This document shows positions 53,540 to 63,704 of a DNA stretch of 64,000 bases, piece after piece; within the stretch, counting starts at the first letter, position 1, and each line of letters starts with the position of its first letter. The notes under the pieces were generated by a model. The model saw only the letters and a program-made list of their open reading frames with translations, made no database searches and was not told the DNA's origin. The position numbers were made by a program, and so were the translations under genes. Location of the stretch: contig NZ_CALPBW010000004.1 in assembly GCF_943169845.1 (NCBI RefSeq), forward strand, positions 56,848 through 120,847, read 5' to 3'. Source of the stretch: Peptoniphilus rachelemmaiella (GTDB lineage Bacteria; Bacillota; Clostridia; Tissierellales; Peptoniphilaceae).

Positions 53540-54808
53540 GTGGATAATAAACTGTTCAGACGACCGCGAGACATACTGCTCGTTTTTGAAATCTTGGCCA
53601 TCGCTTTGGTTTTTTATACCTACGAAGGGCATCTGGATCGCCAATTGTTATTCCTGACAGGTGGTCTTGTTTTTGTTATCTACATTTCAAATTTTATCCT
53701 CGGCAAAATTACTACCGGCGATAATTATATATTTTTAATCGTATCCCTTCTTCTGACCATTGGTGTCATCACGATTTTCCGCATAAAACCGGAAACGGGC
53801 ATCAAGCAACTTCAATGGGCATTTATAGGGGTATTGTTTTTTTATGCCACCTATTTCATCGTCCGCGTCGTGCCCCATGTGGAACGCTACGGCTCTTTGG
53901 CCTTGATCATCAGCGTCCTGCTCTTCTTATCGACGATTCTGTTTGGTAAAACCGCCCACGGAGCGAGAAACTGGCTCAACCTCGGCTTTATTATTATTCA
54001 GCCTACGGAATTTATTAAAATTCTGCTCATGTTTATCCTAGGCAGCTTTTACTATAATTACGAAAAATACAAAAAGTATCCCTACACCAGCTATATTATT
54101 ATGGCGATCATTTACTTTTTCGTCTTGCTCTTATTTATTCAACGGGATTTGGGAACAGCGGTACTGTTTATGGCTATGTACATCGCCATTCAATTTGTTT
54201 ACGATCCGGATATTAAGGCGTTTTTCATCAACCTCGGTCTTTTGGCCCTGGGAAGCGTCTTGGGCTACTTTCTCTTCGGCCACGTGCGTACCCGTATCGA
54301 CATATGGCTCGACCCATGGAGTTCCGCTTACGGCACGGGCATACAGATCGTGCAATCCCTTTTTGCTATTGCCGAAGGCGGCTTCTTCGGTGCCGGCATC
54401 GGCTTCGGCCATCCGGAGCTGATTCCCGTCGCCGTATCCGACTTTATTTTCCCGGTTATTTGCGAGGAAATGGGTTTGTTTGCAGGCTTTGCCATCATTC
54501 TACTGTACATCCTCTTAATTTATCGGGGCATTAAAATTGCTTTGGAACAAGAGTATAAATTTTATCGCATGCTGGCCATTTCAGCGACGGTACTGATTTC
54601 TGTTCAGGCCTTTTTGAATATCGGCGGCGTGACGAAGTTGATTCCCATGACCGGGATCACCCTTCCCTTTATGTCTTATGGCGGCAGCTCCATTTTATCC
54701 AGCTTCATAGCCCTGGGCATTTTGCAGGTAGCCTCGGAGGATTTGTCGTGGAAGTATGAGAGGGAAATTATGAAAGATGAGGTGAGCGATGAAGCAATCG
54801 GAAAATAA
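53540..54808 (+). CDS. FtsW/RodA/SpoVE peptidoglycan polymerase
   Basis: SEDS-family glycosyltransferase of about ten membrane helices. The GTG start (AGGTGA five bases before it) gives 422 residues. Family motifs: GARNWLNLGFIIIQPTEFIKI, the loop HVRTRIDIWLDPWSSAYGTG, QSLFAIAEGGFFGAGIGFG and TLPFMSYGGSSILSSFIALG. It overlaps the PBP gene by 20 bases, so the two are a SEDS-bPBP pair for wall elongation or division. Confidence 0.93.
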   Translation: MDNKLFRRPRDILLVFEILAIALVFYTYEGHLDRQLLFLTGGLVFVIYISNFILGKITTGDNYIFLIVSLLLTIGVITIFRIKPETGIKQLQWAFIGVLFFYATYFIVRVVPHVERYGSLALIISVLLFLSTILFGKTAHGARNWLNLGFIIIQPTEFIKILLMFILGSFYYNYEKYKKYPYTSYIIMAIIYFFVLLLFIQRDLGTAVLFMAMYIAIQFVYDPDIKAFFINLGLLALGSVLGYFLFGHVRTRIDIWLDPWSSAYGTGIQIVQSLFAIAEGGFFGAGIGFGHPELIPVAVSDFIFPVICEEMGLFAGFAIILLYILLIYRGIKIALEQEYKFYRMLAISATVLISVQAFLNIGGVTKLIPMTGITLPFMSYGGSSILSSFIALGILQVASEDLSWKYEREIMKDEVSDEAIGK

Positions 54809-56243
54809 ACGCATCATTATTTTGCTCGCCGGCCTGATCGTTTTGTTCTTAAGTTGCATTGTCTATTTAAGCTACTTTTATATTTTCCAAGCCGAAGAAG
54901 TGAAGCGTAATCCTGCCAATCGCCGCGGCTACATCGAAGAAGCGCAGATTAAGCGCGGCGACATTTACGATCGAAACGGGGAAGTCTTGGCCACCTCGAA
55001 GGGCGCGCCCGGCAATTACCGAAGAGAATACACCTATCCCACGTTGTATTCCCATATTATCGGCTATTGCCATCCCTCGCTGGGAAAAAGCGGTTTGGAA
55101 TCGTCTTATAATGATTACCTTCTGAATCGCAACGGCAATCGCACCCTCAAGGCCATATCGGATATGATTCGCTCGAAAAAACAAGACGGCAATTCTTTGG
55201 TGCTCACCATCGATACCCAAGTGCAATCCAAAGCCCGCGAGCTTTTGGAGGAAAATACCGAAAAGGGAAGCGTCGTGGTCATGAATCCCAAGACAGGGGA
55301 AGTTTATGCCATGGTGTCTCTGCCTGACTTTAATTCCTCGACCATTGCCGAAGATTGGAATGCGTTACAGAAGAATGAATCCGGCGCATTGCTTAATCGC
55401 TCCATTAACGGGCGTTACCCGCCGGGCTCCACATTTAAAGTTATTACGGCGGCCTCTCTTTTGGGGCAAGATCGCATCGGTTTAAACTACGAGGACACGG
55501 GGTCCCAAGTTGTCGACGGGCGGGAATTTAAAAATGCCGAAGGGGCACAATACGGCAGTGTCGATCTCAGGGAAGCTTTGGCGAAATCCATTAATACCTA
55601 TTTCGTGGAAAAAGGTTCTAAACTCGGTAAAGAAACCCTCGGCGGCACGGCGGACAAGTTCTATTTCAATTCGAAGATTCCCTTCGATCTTCCCGTGTCC
55701 GTATCCGTTTTCGACTATAAGAAAAATTTGCCGAAAACAACCTTGGCCGCCTCAGCCATCGGCCAGGGGGATGTATTGGCGACACCCCTGCACATGGCCC
55801 TGGTGGCCTCCGCCGTGGCTAACGACGGCAAAATGATGCAGCCGATTTTAGTGAAAGAAGTGGAAGATGCGAAGGGCTCGGCCATTGAAGAGCATAAGCC
55901 GAAAGTACTTGCCGAATCCACCTCGTCGGATATTGCGAAGACATTGACCAAATACATGGTCTCCGTCGTTCAAGACGGTACCGGCAGGCGCGCTTCTTTG
56001 CGGTCAACGCAAGTTGCGGGCAAAACCGGTTCCGCCGAAAATGCTTCGGGCGAAAACCACGCGTGGTTTATCGGATTCGCACCGGCCAAGGATCCGCAAA
56101 TCGCCGTGGCCGTCATTTTGGAACAAGCGGGCAAATCCGGGGGCAGTGTGGCCGCCCCCATTGCCCGGGACATTATCGTCTATGCATTAAACAACATCGA
56201 CTTTAATCAAGGCCGTGAGCTGCCGGAGTCCGACGATGATTGA
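54789..56243 (+). CDS. Penicillin-binding protein, transpeptidase
   Basis: A 484-residue class B PBP that crosslinks peptidoglycan, partner of the SEDS protein just upstream. N-terminal membrane helix (about 9-30), then a short non-catalytic domain and the transpeptidase domain with SxxK in PPGSTFKVITA, SxN in AKSINTYFVEKG and KTG in AGKTGSAENASG. The PBP2a/A-like layout is short because no long N-terminal pedestal is present. Stop overlaps ispD. Confidence 0.93.
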   Translation: MKQSENKRIIILLAGLIVLFLSCIVYLSYFYIFQAEEVKRNPANRRGYIEEAQIKRGDIYDRNGEVLATSKGAPGNYRREYTYPTLYSHIIGYCHPSLGKSGLESSYNDYLLNRNGNRTLKAISDMIRSKKQDGNSLVLTIDTQVQSKARELLEENTEKGSVVVMNPKTGEVYAMVSLPDFNSSTIAEDWNALQKNESGALLNRSINGRYPPGSTFKVITAASLLGQDRIGLNYEDTGSQVVDGREFKNAEGAQYGSVDLREALAKSINTYFVEKGSKLGKETLGGTADKFYFNSKIPFDLPVSVSVFDYKKNLPKTTLAASAIGQGDVLATPLHMALVASAVANDGKMMQPILVKEVEDAKGSAIEEHKPKVLAESTSSDIAKTLTKYMVSVVQDGTGRRASLRSTQVAGKTGSAENASGENHAWFIGFAPAKDPQIAVAVILEQAGKSGGSVAAPIARDIIVYALNNIDFNQGRELPESDDD

Positions 56244-56937
56244 TCGAGAGGTCTGCGTCATGATCGCTGCCGCCGGCATGGGAAAGCGCATGAATATAAA
56301 ACAAAACAAGCAATATTTGCCCATTCACGGCAAGCCCATGGTTCGCCATACCATTGAAATTTTCGACGGCATGGAGGAAATTTCATTCATCGTCCTTTTG
56401 ATTCGAGAAGGGGAAGAATCGATGATGGGAGAAATTCTGGCGTCTATGGATTTAAGTCACAGTATTTACCTGGTGGTCGGCGGTGACGAGCGCCAGGATA
56501 CCATTTGGAAAGGCCTTCAATTTCTAAAGAATTGGGACGGCATTATCCTTACCCATGACGGGGCCAGGCCCTTTGTCACAAAAGAGGAAGTGCGTGCCGT
56601 CATTGAAGGAGCCCGTGAAAGCGGGGCCTGTTGTTTGATGACGCCGATGAAGGACACGGTGAAGATTAGTGAAGATGGCCTGTGGAGCGGTGTTACACCG
56701 GATCGCTCGAAGCTTTTCGCCATTCAAACGCCACAAGGCTTTCAAAAAGAGATTTTGGTTCGCGCCTATAAGCAGGCATATGACGAAGGCTACTACGGAA
56801 CCGACGATTGCTCCCTTGTGGAAAAGACCGGTCGTAAAGTAAAATTAATACGCGGTTCCTACAACAACATTAAAATCACGACACCGGAAGATTTAATCTT
56901 TGCCGATGCCATTTATTCAGATAGGAAGAGCCCATGA
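56236..56937 (+). CDS. ispD: 2-C-methyl-D-erythritol 4-phosphate cytidylyltransferase
   Basis: Third step of the non-mevalonate isoprenoid pathway. The 233-residue protein has the nucleotide motif [30 protein letters not shown], and [11 protein letters not shown] 56236 overlaps the PBP stop with GGAG upstream. Adjacent to ispF in the same operon, so MEP-pathway steps 3 and 5 are coupled. Confidence 0.95.
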   Translation: MIDREVCVMIAAAGMGKRMNIKQNKQYLPIHGKPMVRHTIEIFDGMEEISFIVLLIREGEESMMGEILASMDLSHSIYLVVGGDERQDTIWKGLQFLKNWDGIILTHDGARPFVTKEEVRAVIEGARESGACCLMTPMKDTVKISEDGLWSGVTPDRSKLFAIQTPQGFQKEILVRAYKQAYDEGYYGTDDCSLVEKTGRKVKLIRGSYNNIKITTPEDLIFADAIYSDRKSP

Positions 56938-57422
56938 GAATCGGAATCGGATACGACGTCCATCAATTAGTCGAAGGAAGAAAACTTATTCTCGGCGGTG
57001 TGGAAATACCCTATGGTCGCGGCCTTTTAGGCCACAGCGATGCCGACGTACTCATTCACGCCATCGAAGATGCCATATTGGGCGCCTTGGCCCTGGGTGA
57101 TATCGGGAAGCTCTTTCCCGACACGGATCCCGCCTATAAAGACGCCTCCAGTATGGGAATGTTTGAAAAAGTCATGGCCATCGTGAAGGAAAAGGGTTAT
57201 GCTATCGGCAACATTGATGCGACAGTTATTGCTCAAGCGCCGAAGCTGGCGCCCCATATACTCGCCATGCGGGAAAATATTGCTTCGGTTTGCGAAAAAG
57301 ATCTCGGTGCAATTTCCATAAAAGCGACAACCAGTGAGAAAATGGGGTATGAAGGAAGAGGAGAAGGCATGACAGCCATGGCGGTTGTGCTGTTAGAACC
57401 TGCAGAAAAGAAAGGACAATAA
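56934..57422 (+). CDS. ispF: 2-C-methyl-D-erythritol 2,4-cyclodiphosphate synthase
   Basis: Fifth step of the MEP pathway. The 162-residue protein has the metal-binding GYDVHQL and [33 protein letters not shown] and [17 protein letters not shown]. Overlaps ispD by four bases, and the aldolase gene follows one base after the stop. Confidence 0.96.
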   Translation: MRIGIGYDVHQLVEGRKLILGGVEIPYGRGLLGHSDADVLIHAIEDAILGALALGDIGKLFPDTDPAYKDASSMGMFEKVMAIVKEKGYAIGNIDATVIAQAPKLAPHILAMRENIASVCEKDLGAISIKATTSEKMGYEGRGEGMTAMAVVLLEPAEKKGQ

Positions 57423-57423
57423 A

Positions 57424-58281
57424 ATGTTAGTTACGGGAAAACAAATTTTACAACATGCAGACGAACACGGCTATGCAGTGGGCGCCTTTAACGTGAACAA
57501 TATGGAAATCATTCAAGCCATTGCTCAAGCGGCAGACGAGCTGCGTGCGCCGGTTATTTTGCAAGCGTCTCAAGGGGCGATCAAATACGCCGGCGTAGAC
57601 TACATTACTTCGCTCGTAAAAACCACAGCCGAAAAGCTCGACGTTCCCATGACCTTGCATTTGGATCACGGTACGGATTTTGATGAAATCATGAAATGCA
57701 TTCGCAGCGGCTTCACCTCCGTCATGATCGATGCATCGAAACATGAGCTGGAAGAAAACATTCGTCTTACCAAAGACATTGTGCGAATCGCTCACTCCGT
57801 CGGCGTATCCGTAGAAGCTGAAATCGGTAAAATCGGCGGTACGGAAGACCAAATCGTCGTCTCCGATGCAGAAGCGACCTACACGGATCCGGAAGAAGCA
57901 CGGATTTTCGTAGAAGAAACAGGCGTAGATTCTTTGGCCATTGCCGTCGGCACGGCACACGGCGTCTACAAGGGCGAACCGAAGGTAGACATCGAGCGAA
58001 TCAAAGAAATTGATCGCATCGTAAGCGTTCCCTTGGTCCTTCACGGCTCCAGCGGCGTGCCATACGACACCCTGGAAAAGGCCGTAGCAGCAGGTATCCG
58101 TAAGATCAACATCGACACGGACATTCGCGCCAGCTTTGCCGGTGCGGTAAAGGCCTTTGTCACAGAAAATCCCGACGAAATCGACCCGAGAAAGATTTTA
58201 AAACCGGCTCGTTCGGCAATGACTGAAACGGTGAAGGAAAAAATTAAAGTCTTCGGCAGCGACGGCAAGGCTTGGAAGTAA
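57424..58281 (+). CDS. fba: Class II fructose-1,6-bisphosphate aldolase
   Basis: Cleaves fructose 1,6-bisphosphate. The 285-residue zinc enzyme shows [20 protein letters not shown], the zinc-binding [41 protein letters not shown], and [17 protein letters not shown]. Its stop overlaps the next start (TAATG), linking it with transaldolase and GlpX in a gluconeogenic set. Confidence 0.95.
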   Translation: MLVTGKQILQHADEHGYAVGAFNVNNMEIIQAIAQAADELRAPVILQASQGAIKYAGVDYITSLVKTTAEKLDVPMTLHLDHGTDFDEIMKCIRSGFTSVMIDASKHELEENIRLTKDIVRIAHSVGVSVEAEIGKIGGTEDQIVVSDAEATYTDPEEARIFVEETGVDSLAIAVGTAHGVYKGEPKVDIERIKEIDRIVSVPLVLHGSSGVPYDTLEKAVAAGIRKINIDTDIRASFAGAVKAFVTENPDEIDPRKILKPARSAMTETVKEKIKVFGSDGKAWK

Positions 58282-58937
58282 TGAAGTTTTTCATCGATAC
58301 GGCGAATATTTCCGAAATTAAGGAAATCGAGGCCTGGGGGATTTTAGACGGCGTCACCACAAATCCGTCGTTAATTGCAAAGGAAAAAGATGTTGTCTTT
58401 GAAGATGTTGTGAAAGAGATCGCATCCATCGTCGACGGCCCGATTAGCGCCGAAGTGACGGTAGAGGGCGCCGAGGACATGATTGCGGAAGGCAAGATGC
58501 TCGCCGCCATTCACGAAAACATTGTCGTGAAAGTGCCCATGAACGAAGAAGGCTTAAAGGCCATTCGCGCCCTGGAAGGGGAGGGGATTTCCACGAACTG
58601 TACCTTGATTTTTTCTGAAAATCAGGCGCTTTTGGCCTTGGCTGCCGGTGCTTCATTCATCAGCCCCTTTGTCGGACGATTGGACGACATCGGCCACGAG
58701 GGCATGGCGCTGGTGCGAAACATCGTTTCGATCATCGATTTTTACGGTTACGAAGCGGAGGTTATCGCCGCCAGCATACGCAATCCGCTCCACGTAAAAG
58801 AAGCGGCACAAGCCGGGGCCCATATTGCCACGGTCCCCTACAAGGTGTTTCATCAAATGCTTAAACATCCGCTGACAGACAAGGGAATTGAACAATTCAA
58901 CAAAGATTTTGAAGGGACGAAGAGAGCCAATGGATAG
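58281..58937 (+). CDS. Transaldolase / fructose-6-phosphate aldolase (small type)
   Basis: A 218-residue class I aldolase of the small transaldolase type (TalC/FsaA-like), with [32 protein letters not shown], the Schiff-base lysine in [16 protein letters not shown] and FVGRLDDIG. Small enzymes may act as transaldolase or as fructose-6-phosphate aldolase; activity cannot be decided by eye. Start ATG 58281 overlaps the fba stop; the end overlaps glpX by eight bases. Confidence 0.93.
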   Translation: MKFFIDTANISEIKEIEAWGILDGVTTNPSLIAKEKDVVFEDVVKEIASIVDGPISAEVTVEGAEDMIAEGKMLAAIHENIVVKVPMNEEGLKAIRALEGEGISTNCTLIFSENQALLALAAGASFISPFVGRLDDIGHEGMALVRNIVSIIDFYGYEAEVIAASIRNPLHVKEAAQAGAHIATVPYKVFHQMLKHPLTDKGIEQFNKDFEGTKRANG

Positions 58938-59898
58938 AGATCTCAGTTTAAACTTAGCACGGGTTACGGAAGCGGCGGCTTTAAGTGGTGCACGCTTCTT
59001 GGGAAAAGGCGATAAAAACGGCGCAGACGGTGCGGCAGTCGATGCCATGCGCCGCATGTTCGATACGGTGCACATTAAAGGCAAGGTTGTTATCGGCGAA
59101 GGAGAAATCGACGAAGCACCCATGCTTTATATCGGTGAAGAAATCGGCATGGGGGGTCGTAGCGATGAAGCCGTTGATATTGCCGTGGATCCCATAGACG
59201 GCACAACGGCCATTGCAAACGGCATGAACAACGCCATTGCCGTCGTTGCCGTAGCGCCGGAGGGTTGCTTATTGCACGCGCCGGATGTCTACATGAAAAA
59301 AATCGCCGCAGGCCCCAAGGCAAAAGGTGCCATTCGCCTGGATGATACCGTGGAAAATAATATTCGCAGGGTTTCCGAAGCCATCGGAAAGGCACCGGAA
59401 GAGATGACTGTCTCCGTACTGGATCGCCCCCGCCACGACGAATTAATCAAAGAAATTCGCGCCACCGGTGCCCGCATTAAGAAAATTAAAGACGGCGACA
59501 TCGTTACGGCAATTTATACTTGCTTTGAAGAGAGCGGAATTGATATGATTATGGGCATAGGCGGCGCGCCGGAAGGCGTCATCGCAGCAGCGGCCTTAAA
59601 ATGTTTAGGCGGCGATCTTCAAGGAAAGCTCGTTATGTACGACGATGCACAAAAAGAGCGTGTGGCAAAAAGCCCGGCCGATCCCGAAAAGATCTACACC
59701 ATCGAAGATCTCGTCAAGGGCGACGATGTGATCTTTGCCGCAACCGGCGTATCCAACGGCGATTTACTGAAAGGCGTGCGCTACATGAAAGGCAACAAGG
59801 CGACTACCCAATCCTTGGTTCTGCGCTTGCCCTCGAAGACCGTTCGTTTTATCGACAGCGTCCACGACTTAAATCACAAGCCGGAGTATGCGAAGTAA
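58930..59898 (+). CDS. glpX: Class II fructose-1,6-bisphosphatase (GlpX)
   Basis: Dephosphorylates fructose 1,6-bisphosphate in gluconeogenesis. The 322-residue protein shows [37 protein letters not shown], and the metal site [17 protein letters not shown] 58930 overlaps the transaldolase gene; an in-frame TTG upstream would add 14 residues and is rejected. The fba-transaldolase-glpX order suggests sugar phosphates made from amino acids or three-carbon units. Confidence 0.95.
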   Translation: MDRDLSLNLARVTEAAALSGARFLGKGDKNGADGAAVDAMRRMFDTVHIKGKVVIGEGEIDEAPMLYIGEEIGMGGRSDEAVDIAVDPIDGTTAIANGMNNAIAVVAVAPEGCLLHAPDVYMKKIAAGPKAKGAIRLDDTVENNIRRVSEAIGKAPEEMTVSVLDRPRHDELIKEIRATGARIKKIKDGDIVTAIYTCFEESGIDMIMGIGGAPEGVIAAAALKCLGGDLQGKLVMYDDAQKERVAKSPADPEKIYTIEDLVKGDDVIFAATGVSNGDLLKGVRYMKGNKATTQSLVLRLPSKTVRFIDSVHDLNHKPEYAK

Positions 59899-59899
59899 A

Positions 59900-59928
59900 T
59901 TGACAAAAAGAAGAAAGTATGCTATCCT
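59900..59928 (+). promoter_or_regulatory. Promoter of rpmE
   Basis: Perfect TTGACA (59900-59905), 17-base spacer, TATCCT (59923-59928), then a 5' leader of about 40 bases with AAAGGAGTG before rpmE. Confidence 0.75.
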
Positions 59929-59977
59929 ATAAAAGTTAGTAATAGAGATGAATTTTTAAAGAAAGGAGTGTGGACAG

Positions 59978-60178
59978 ATGAAAAAAGGTATCCATCCCGA
60001 ATATAAAGAAGCTACAGTCACTTGTGCTTGTGGTAACACCTTTACGACGGGCTCTGTAAAAGAGGATTTAAAAGTGGAAGTTTGTTCCGAATGTCATCCT
60101 TTCTTCACAGGACGTCAAAAGTTTACTGATACGGGCGGACGTATTGATAAATTCAACAAAAAGTACAAAAGATCATAA
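59978..60178 (+). CDS. rpmE: Ribosomal protein L31 (zinc form)
   Basis: A 66-residue L31 with zinc ligands Cys16, Cys18, Cys36 and Cys39 (TCACGNTF and [11 protein letters not shown]), so the C+ form that stores zinc. The sequence ends in [14 protein letters not shown], as in the family. Transcribed from its own promoter. Confidence 0.96.
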   Translation: MKKGIHPEYKEATVTCACGNTFTTGSVKEDLKVEVCSECHPFFTGRQKFTDTGGRIDKFNKKYKRS

Positions 60179-60184
60179 GAAGAC

Positions 60185-60211
60185 GGCCCGTGAAAGCGGG
60201 CCCTTTTTTTT
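60185..60211 (+). terminator. Terminator between rpmE and DUF1385 gene
   Basis: GGCCCG-TGAAAG-CGGGCC hairpin followed by a run of T to 60211. AAGGAG of the next gene starts two bases later. Confidence 0.87.
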
Positions 60212-60228
60212 AAGGAGTTTCTCTGTCT

Positions 60229-61155
60229 ATGAATGAATCCTTTAAGACGACCATCGGCGGTCAGGCCCTGATCGAAGGGGTGATGATGCGCGGTCCTTCG
60301 AAAACAGCTTATGCCGTAAGAAAACCCGACGGCGACATTGCCCTACGCATCGATAAAAATAAGCAAATCGCCGATCAATACCCCTTTTTAAATTGGCCGA
60401 TTATTCGCGGCGCAGTCAAGCTAATCGAGGCCATGGTCATCGGCGTCGACGCCATTATGTATTCCGCCTCATTTTGGGAAGAAGCGGAAGGCGAGAAAGA
60501 CAGCTTTTTTAGCAAGCACTTCCCGGAACAGGGAGAAAAGATCGAGCAGATTTTTACCGTGAGCTTCTCTATTCTCTTAGCCGTTTTATTTTTCATGGTA
60601 CTACCCAATGTATTGGCCACGTATTTTGAGCGCCACATTGCAAGCTCCGTCTTGCTGAATCTCGTGGAAGGCGTCTTTCGAATCGGGATTTTCTTCGCCT
60701 ACATGGCGTTGATCTCGAAACAAAAAGACATCGGCCGCGTCTTTGAATACCACGGCGCAGAACACAAATCCATCGCCTGCTATGAAGCCGGGGCGCCTCT
60801 TGAGGTAGAGGAAGTAAGAAAATATTCTCGCCTTCACCCGCGCTGCGGCACGAGCTTTCTCTTTATGGTTTTGATCCTTTCGGTGATTATTTTATCCTTC
60901 TTTGGATGGCCCTCATTCTTAGGTCGCATCCTCGTGCGTCTATTGGTCTTTCCCCTTATTGCCGGGGTGAGTTACGAGGTCAACCGTCTGGTGGGAAAAT
61001 ATGACACGCCGCTCACCATGGCTCTGCGCTATCCCGGACTGATGATTCAAAAGCATTTTACCGTGAGAGAACCCGACGACAGCCAAATCGAAGTGGGCAT
61101 CGCCTCTTTAAAGGCGGTTTTGCCTGCCGAAGGGGAAAGTGATCTATGGAAGTAA
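60229..61155 (+). CDS. DUF1385 family membrane protein (YqhQ-like)
   Basis: A 308-residue protein with the DUF1385 signature (GGQALIEGVMMRGP at the N-terminus, EYHGAEHKSIACYEAG in the middle, HPRCGTSFLFMVL) and several membrane helices. His, Glu and Cys in the middle motif suggest a metal site. Members are found between rpmE and prmC in most Clostridia but have no proven function. It overlaps prmC by 10 bases. Confidence 0.9.
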   Translation: MNESFKTTIGGQALIEGVMMRGPSKTAYAVRKPDGDIALRIDKNKQIADQYPFLNWPIIRGAVKLIEAMVIGVDAIMYSASFWEEAEGEKDSFFSKHFPEQGEKIEQIFTVSFSILLAVLFFMVLPNVLATYFERHIASSVLLNLVEGVFRIGIFFAYMALISKQKDIGRVFEYHGAEHKSIACYEAGAPLEVEEVRKYSRLHPRCGTSFLFMVLILSVIILSFFGWPSFLGRILVRLLVFPLIAGVSYEVNRLVGKYDTPLTMALRYPGLMIQKHFTVREPDDSQIEVGIASLKAVLPAEGESDLWK

Positions 61156-61970
61156 AGGCGGCCTTTGAAGAGGCTTGTGGGGCCTTAAACGGCGATCGGC
61201 GCCGCGCCTATGAGGTCTTTGACGGCCTCTTTCAAATGGATCGTAAAGCCCTTTTAATGAATCCTGAAAAAAATCTTTCCGAGGCGGACGTTTCACGCCT
61301 TCGCCATGTTATTGAAAAAATGGCCGGGGGCATGCCCATGGCCTACGCTTTGAAAAAAGCCTATTTTTACGGCGAGGCCTTTTATGTAGACGAGCGGGTA
61401 TTAATTCCTCGCTACGATACGGAAAGAAGCGTGGACGCTATTTTGCGCCTTTCGACGAAAGCGAAGCGCATTTTGGAAATCGGCGCGGGCTCCGGTTGTG
61501 TGGCGATTACCTTAGGGCGGCTTATTCCCGAAGCAATAATCAATGCGGCAGATATTTCCGGGGACGCGTTGGACGTGGCAAAGATAAATAAAAAAATGCA
61601 CGGCGCCTCGAATGTGCATTTCATTCACTCCGATCTTTTTTCATCGATAGAAGGCACTTACGATGTGATCTATTCCAACCCGCCATACATTACCGCAGAT
61701 GAGATGAAGGCATTGGATGATAGTGTCGCCCGTTACGAGCCCCACTTGGCCCTTGAAGGCGGCGAAGACGGATTGGATTTTTACCGCAGAATCATCGAGG
61801 CGGCGCCACGATTTTTAAACACAGGGGGCTATTTGGTGTTTGAAATCGGGGCAAAACAGAGAAAAGATGTGGAAGATTTACTCCATGGCCATGGTTTTTC
61901 GGCCATCGGGTCTGAAAAAGATTTCGGCGGCTTGGATCGCGTCGTTTTTGGGAGGTTAGACAATGTTTGA
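61146..61970 (+). CDS. prmC: Release factor glutamine methyltransferase
   Basis: Methylates the glutamine of the GGQ motif in RF1 and RF2. The 274-residue protein has an N-terminal helical domain, the SAM motif ILEIGAGSGCVAITLGRL, and the substrate-binding NPPY in YSNPPYITADEM. Its substrate gene prfA overlaps it by eight bases. Confidence 0.95.
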   Translation: MEVKAAFEEACGALNGDRRRAYEVFDGLFQMDRKALLMNPEKNLSEADVSRLRHVIEKMAGGMPMAYALKKAYFYGEAFYVDERVLIPRYDTERSVDAILRLSTKAKRILEIGAGSGCVAITLGRLIPEAIINAADISGDALDVAKINKKMHGASNVHFIHSDLFSSIEGTYDVIYSNPPYITADEMKALDDSVARYEPHLALEGGEDGLDFYRRIIEAAPRFLNTGGYLVFEIGAKQRKDVEDLLHGHGFSAIGSEKDFGGLDRVVFGRLDNV

Positions 61971-63030
61971 AAATTTATCCGTATATGAAGATCGCTACAA
62001 TGAATTAAACGAGATGATGATGGATCCGAAGGTTCAAAGCGACAGTAAACTGCTGCAAAAAACGGCCATCGAACACGCAGAGATCGAACCCATCGTAAAA
62101 AAATACAGAGAGTATGTGGAAACGACGGAGGCCATTGCCGATAACAAGTCCATGTTCGATGAAAAGCTCGACGACGACATGCGTGAGCTTGTCAAAGAAG
62201 AGCTGAAGATGGAGGAAGAGCATCTGGCGGAAATCACGGAGGAATTAAAAATTCTCTTGATTCCCAAAGATGAAAACGACGACAAAAATGTCATCGTGGA
62301 AGTGCGCGGCGGTGCCGGCGGCGACGAAGCGGCCCTTTTCGCCGGCGTCCTCGTGCGTCAATACATTCACTACGCCGACAATCACAACTGGAAGACTGAA
62401 ATCATGTCCAGTAATGAAAACGGCATCGGCGGTTACAAAGAAGCGATTCTTTTGATTCAGGGAAAGGGCGCATTTTCTCGCTTGAAGTACGAATCCGGCG
62501 TCCATCGGGTGCAACGGGTGCCCGAAACGGAATCTTCCGGCCGCATTCATACTTCCACGGCCACGGTCATTGTCATGCCCGAAATCGACGATGTGGAAGT
62601 AGAAATTGACCCCAACGACGTGCGGGTGGATGTGTTCCGCTCCTCAGGCAACGGCGGTCAATCGGTTAACACTACCGACTCCGCCGTCCGGTTGACCCAC
62701 GAGCCCACGGGAATCGTCGTCAGCTGTCAAGATGAAAAGAGTCAGTTGAAGAATAAAGACAAGGCTTTTAAGATCTTAAAGGCGAAGCTTTACGATATCG
62801 AAATGCAGAAACAAGAAGATGCATTGAGCAAAGAAAAGAAGTCACAAATTGGATCAGGCGATCGCTCCGAACGCATTCGCACCTATAATTATCCTCAAGG
62901 CCGCGTCACCGATCACCGCATCAATTACACGAGCCACCGCATTGACGACATTAATAACGGCGATCTCGACGATTTAATTGACGCTTTGACGGCGGCGGAT
63001 CAAGCGGCAAAAATTGAAAATGTCGACTAA
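61963..63030 (+). CDS. prfA: Peptide chain release factor 1
   Basis: Terminates translation at UAA and UAG. The 355-residue protein has the GGQ motif in SSGNGGQSVNTTDSAVRLTH and the codon-reading region near VRVPETESSGRIHTST. Length is typical. Partner of PrmC just upstream. Confidence 0.97.
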   Translation: MFENLSVYEDRYNELNEMMMDPKVQSDSKLLQKTAIEHAEIEPIVKKYREYVETTEAIADNKSMFDEKLDDDMRELVKEELKMEEEHLAEITEELKILLIPKDENDDKNVIVEVRGGAGGDEAALFAGVLVRQYIHYADNHNWKTEIMSSNENGIGGYKEAILLIQGKGAFSRLKYESGVHRVQRVPETESSGRIHTSTATVIVMPEIDDVEVEIDPNDVRVDVFRSSGNGGQSVNTTDSAVRLTHEPTGIVVSCQDEKSQLKNKDKAFKILKAKLYDIEMQKQEDALSKEKKSQIGSGDRSERIRTYNYPQGRVTDHRINYTSHRIDDINNGDLDDLIDALTAADQAAKIENVD

Positions 63031-63055
63031 TATGTCTCAGATTACCCCCGAAAGC

Positions 63056-63084
63056 TTGTTTTATTATCATTTATCAGATATAAT
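63056..63084 (+). promoter_or_regulatory. Promoter of rubrerythrin
   Basis: TTGTTT (63056-63061), 17-base spacer, perfect TATAAT (63079-63084), about 40 bases before the ATG. I see no obvious PerR-type palindrome. Confidence 0.68.
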
Positions 63085-63124
63085 GGAGAAGCAAAGAAAC
63101 AACATGATATAAGGAGGCATTATT

Positions 63125-63670
63125 ATGCACGCAATGACACAAGACAACTTAAGAAGCGCCTTCGGTGGCGAAAGCCAAGCCCACGTCCGCTACGGCATTT
63201 GGGCAAAAGCTGCCGGAAAAGAAGGTTTCCCCAATGTTGAAAGACTCTTCAACTGCACCGCTGAAGCTGAAAGAGTTCATGGCAATCTGCACTTTAAAGC
63301 CATGAAAGACATCCACGGCGACTTCGCAGTAACCAGCATGGCAGGCTTCGGAATCGGCACCACCTCCGAAAACCTCCAAAAGGGTATCGACGGCGAAACC
63401 TTCGAATTTACCGAAATGTACCCCGCATTTATCGAAGTAGCTAAGATGCAAGGGGAAGACGACGCTGTAAAGGCTATGCGTTTTGCTATCGAAGCTGAAA
63501 AGATTCACGCCGTTCGCTACGAAGAAGCGAAAAAAGCAGTTGACGCCGGCAAGGACTTAGACGCAAAAGACATTCTTCTCTGCCCCGTATGCGGCTACAT
63601 CACCTTTGATGCAAGCGAAGAAGAATGCCCCATCTGCCACACCAAATCCAAAGCATTTGTCGCTTACTAA
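63125..63670 (+). CDS. rbr: Rubrerythrin
   Basis: Peroxide-scavenging diiron protein used by anaerobes under air. The 181-residue protein has the ferritin-like diiron part (FGGESQAHVRYGIWA, ECTAEAERVHGNLHFKA-type ligands, and EAEKIHAVRYEEA) and a C-terminal rubredoxin-like domain with LCPVCGYITFD and CPICHTK. AAGGAGG is a strong binding site. Stand-alone gene with promoter and terminator. The codons resemble those of highly expressed genes. Confidence 0.95.
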   Translation: MHAMTQDNLRSAFGGESQAHVRYGIWAKAAGKEGFPNVERLFNCTAEAERVHGNLHFKAMKDIHGDFAVTSMAGFGIGTTSENLQKGIDGETFEFTEMYPAFIEVAKMQGEDDAVKAMRFAIEAEKIHAVRYEEAKKAVDAGKDLDAKDILLCPVCGYITFDASEEECPICHTKSKAFVAY

Positions 63671-63674
63671 GACT

Positions 63675-63702
63675 AAAAAAGACATCTTCGGATGTCTTTT
63701 TT
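63675..63702 (+). terminator. Terminator of rubrerythrin
   Basis: AAAAAAGACATC-TTCG-GATGTCTTTTTT hairpin with a UUCG loop and T-run. The A-run lets it work in both directions. Confidence 0.92.
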
Positions 63703-63704
63703 CA

